From Oscillospiraceae bacterium (GTDB taxonomy: Bacteria; Bacillota; Clostridia; Oscillospirales; Acutalibacteraceae): DNA of 6,350 nt. Position 1 is the first letter of the stretch, and each line of letters begins with the position of its first letter. Made by a program: the position numbers and the translations under genes. The stretch is from assembly GCA_003517915.1 (NCBI GenBank), contig DOZQ01000157.1:4038-10387 (forward strand). The letters run 5' to 3'. Below, in pieces: positions 5,529-6,350 of this stretch. The notes beneath the pieces are model-generated. The model was not told the origin of the DNA and did not search any database. It saw only the letters and a list, made by a program, of their open reading frames with translations.

Positions 5529-6350
5529 ATGCAAAACAATACCGAAAGTAACTCCTTGTCCATTTTATGTGATATCTATCAGAAAAATAACACCATCGAC
5601 CAGAGATATTTTGAAAAATTCAGGGTCAAAAGAGGCCTTCGCAATGCCGACGGCTCTGGGGTTATGGCCGGGCTTACCAACATCTGCAATGTACACGGCT
5701 ATGTCATCAGCGAGGGTGAGCGTGAGCCGGACGAGGGCTGCCTCATTTACCGCGGCATAGACGTAACCGATATTGTCGCGGCCTGTGTGAAAGACCGGCG
5801 CTTCGGATTTGAAGAGGTCGCCTATCTTTTGCTGTTCGGCAAGCTGCCGGACAAAAGTGAGCTTTCACGCTTCAACCGCGTGCTTGCCGACCGCCGTAGC
5901 CTGCCCGGTACTTTTTCGGACGACAACATCATCAAAATCCCCTCTCCCAATATTATGAACTCATTGGCCCGTTCGGTTCTGGCGCTTTACTCCTATGACG
6001 AAAACCCGGACGACACCTCGCTGCCAAATCTGCTCAGGCAGTCAATGGAGCTGATAGCGCGGCTGCCGACCATAATGGTTCACGCCTATCAGGTGCAGCG
6101 CCGGCATTACAACAACGAAAGCATGGTCTTTCATCCGCTCAACCCCGAGCATTCTGCCGCCGAGGCCATACTTTCCTGCCTCAGGGATGACCGGCAGTTC
6201 ACCGGCGAAGAGGCAAGGCTGCTGGATTTATGCCTGATTTTACATGCCGAGCACGGCGGCGGCAACAACTCGTCCTTCACGGTGCATGTGGTGTCCTCCT
6301 CCGGCACCGACACCTACAGCGCCATTGCCGCCGCGCTGGGCAGCCTGAAA
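5529..6350 (+). CDS. gltA: Citrate synthase (Si-type), partial at 3' end
   Basis: The 274 codons in the window encode the N-terminal and central parts of a Si-type citrate synthase (acetyl-CoA + oxaloacetate to citrate + CoA), a cytoplasmic enzyme feeding 2-oxoglutarate and glutamate synthesis. Visible signatures are LRNADGSGVMAGLTNICNVHGY (split here as LRNADGSGV and AGLTNICNVHGY), GCLIYRGIDVTDIV, FEEVAYLLLFGKLP, and LHAEHGGGNNSSFTVHVVSS. In the last of these, H239 aligns with the substrate-binding His (H264 of E. coli, H274 of pig). The second His (HGGAN motif) and catalytic Asp lie beyond the right edge. The LRNADGSGV/HAEHGGGNNS form matches the longer clostridial branch (about 450 residues), unlike the homocitrate-synthase-like Re-citrate synthase. 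Use of propionyl-CoA (2-methylcitrate synthase) cannot be excluded. The ATG has a near-perfect SD and a good promoter. The gene is divergent from spoIID with no functional link evident. Confidence 0.95.
   Translation, partial: MQNNTESNSLSILCDIYQKNNTIDQRYFEKFRVKRGLRNADGSGVMAGLTNICNVHGYVISEGEREPDEGCLIYRGIDVTDIVAACVKDRRFGFEEVAYLLLFGKLPDKSELSRFNRVLADRRSLPGTFSDDNIIKIPSPNIMNSLARSVLALYSYDENPDDTSLPNLLRQSMELIARLPTIMVHAYQVQRRHYNNESMVFHPLNPEHSAAEAILSCLRDDRQFTGEEARLLDLCLILHAEHGGGNNSSFTVHVVSSSGTDTYSAIAAALGSLK

Overview
The window looks like a chromosomal segment of an endospore-forming member of the Clostridia, probably an Oscillospiraceae/Ruminococcaceae-type anaerobe with fairly high G+C coding sequence. 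Two sporulation genes (spoVS, spoIID), a ymdB-spoVS gene pair arranged as in Bacillus and Clostridia, purine-rich Shine-Dalgarno (SD) sequences and a clostridial-style Si-citrate synthase support this. The lineage is inferred from gene content only.

Layout: five genes run leftward (minus strand) and one runs rightward. From left to right these are: (1) 1..2201 minus, the N-terminal ~733 codons of a LacZ-type GH2 protein cut by the left edge; (2) 2369..2629 minus, spoVS; (3) 2811..3596 minus, ymdB, probably starting at GTG; (4) 3626..4177 minus, an unrecognised 183-aa protein with a basic N-terminus and one C-terminal membrane segment, 29 nt upstream of ymdB; (5) 4404..5426 minus, spoIID; (6) 5529..6350 plus, the first 274 codons of a citrate synthase cut by the right edge. 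spoIID and the citrate synthase gene are divergent and share a 102-nt promoter region. No stretch over 300 bases lacks a gene. I saw no tRNA, rRNA, CRISPR array or transposase.

The most unusual signal is in the GH2 protein. It aligns with E. coli LacZ across the barrel with ungapped spacing, and scaffold residues are kept (equivalents of D201, H357, H391, E461, Y503, W568). Several key active-site positions are nevertheless replaced: the nucleophile E537 is Ala, Mg ligands E416 and H418 are Asn and Gly, N460 is Ser, H540 is Arg, N102 is Ser, and Na-site F601/N604 are Met/Asp. The frame is open with no stop or frameshift, so this looks like a maintained pseudoenzyme or a GH2 with a changed mechanism rather than a decayed lacZ.

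The leader of that gene carries an intrinsic terminator whose T-tract ends only ~10 nt before the start codon. An upstream copy of the terminator's 3' arm could form a competing antiterminator, suggesting attenuation control. Other non-coding features are a perfect C5A5/T5G5 hairpin, a separate REP-like hairpin, a 10-bp direct repeat in the AT-rich region upstream of the membrane-protein/ymdB operon, a good sigma-A-type promoter for spoVS, and overlapping divergent promoters between spoIID and citrate synthase.
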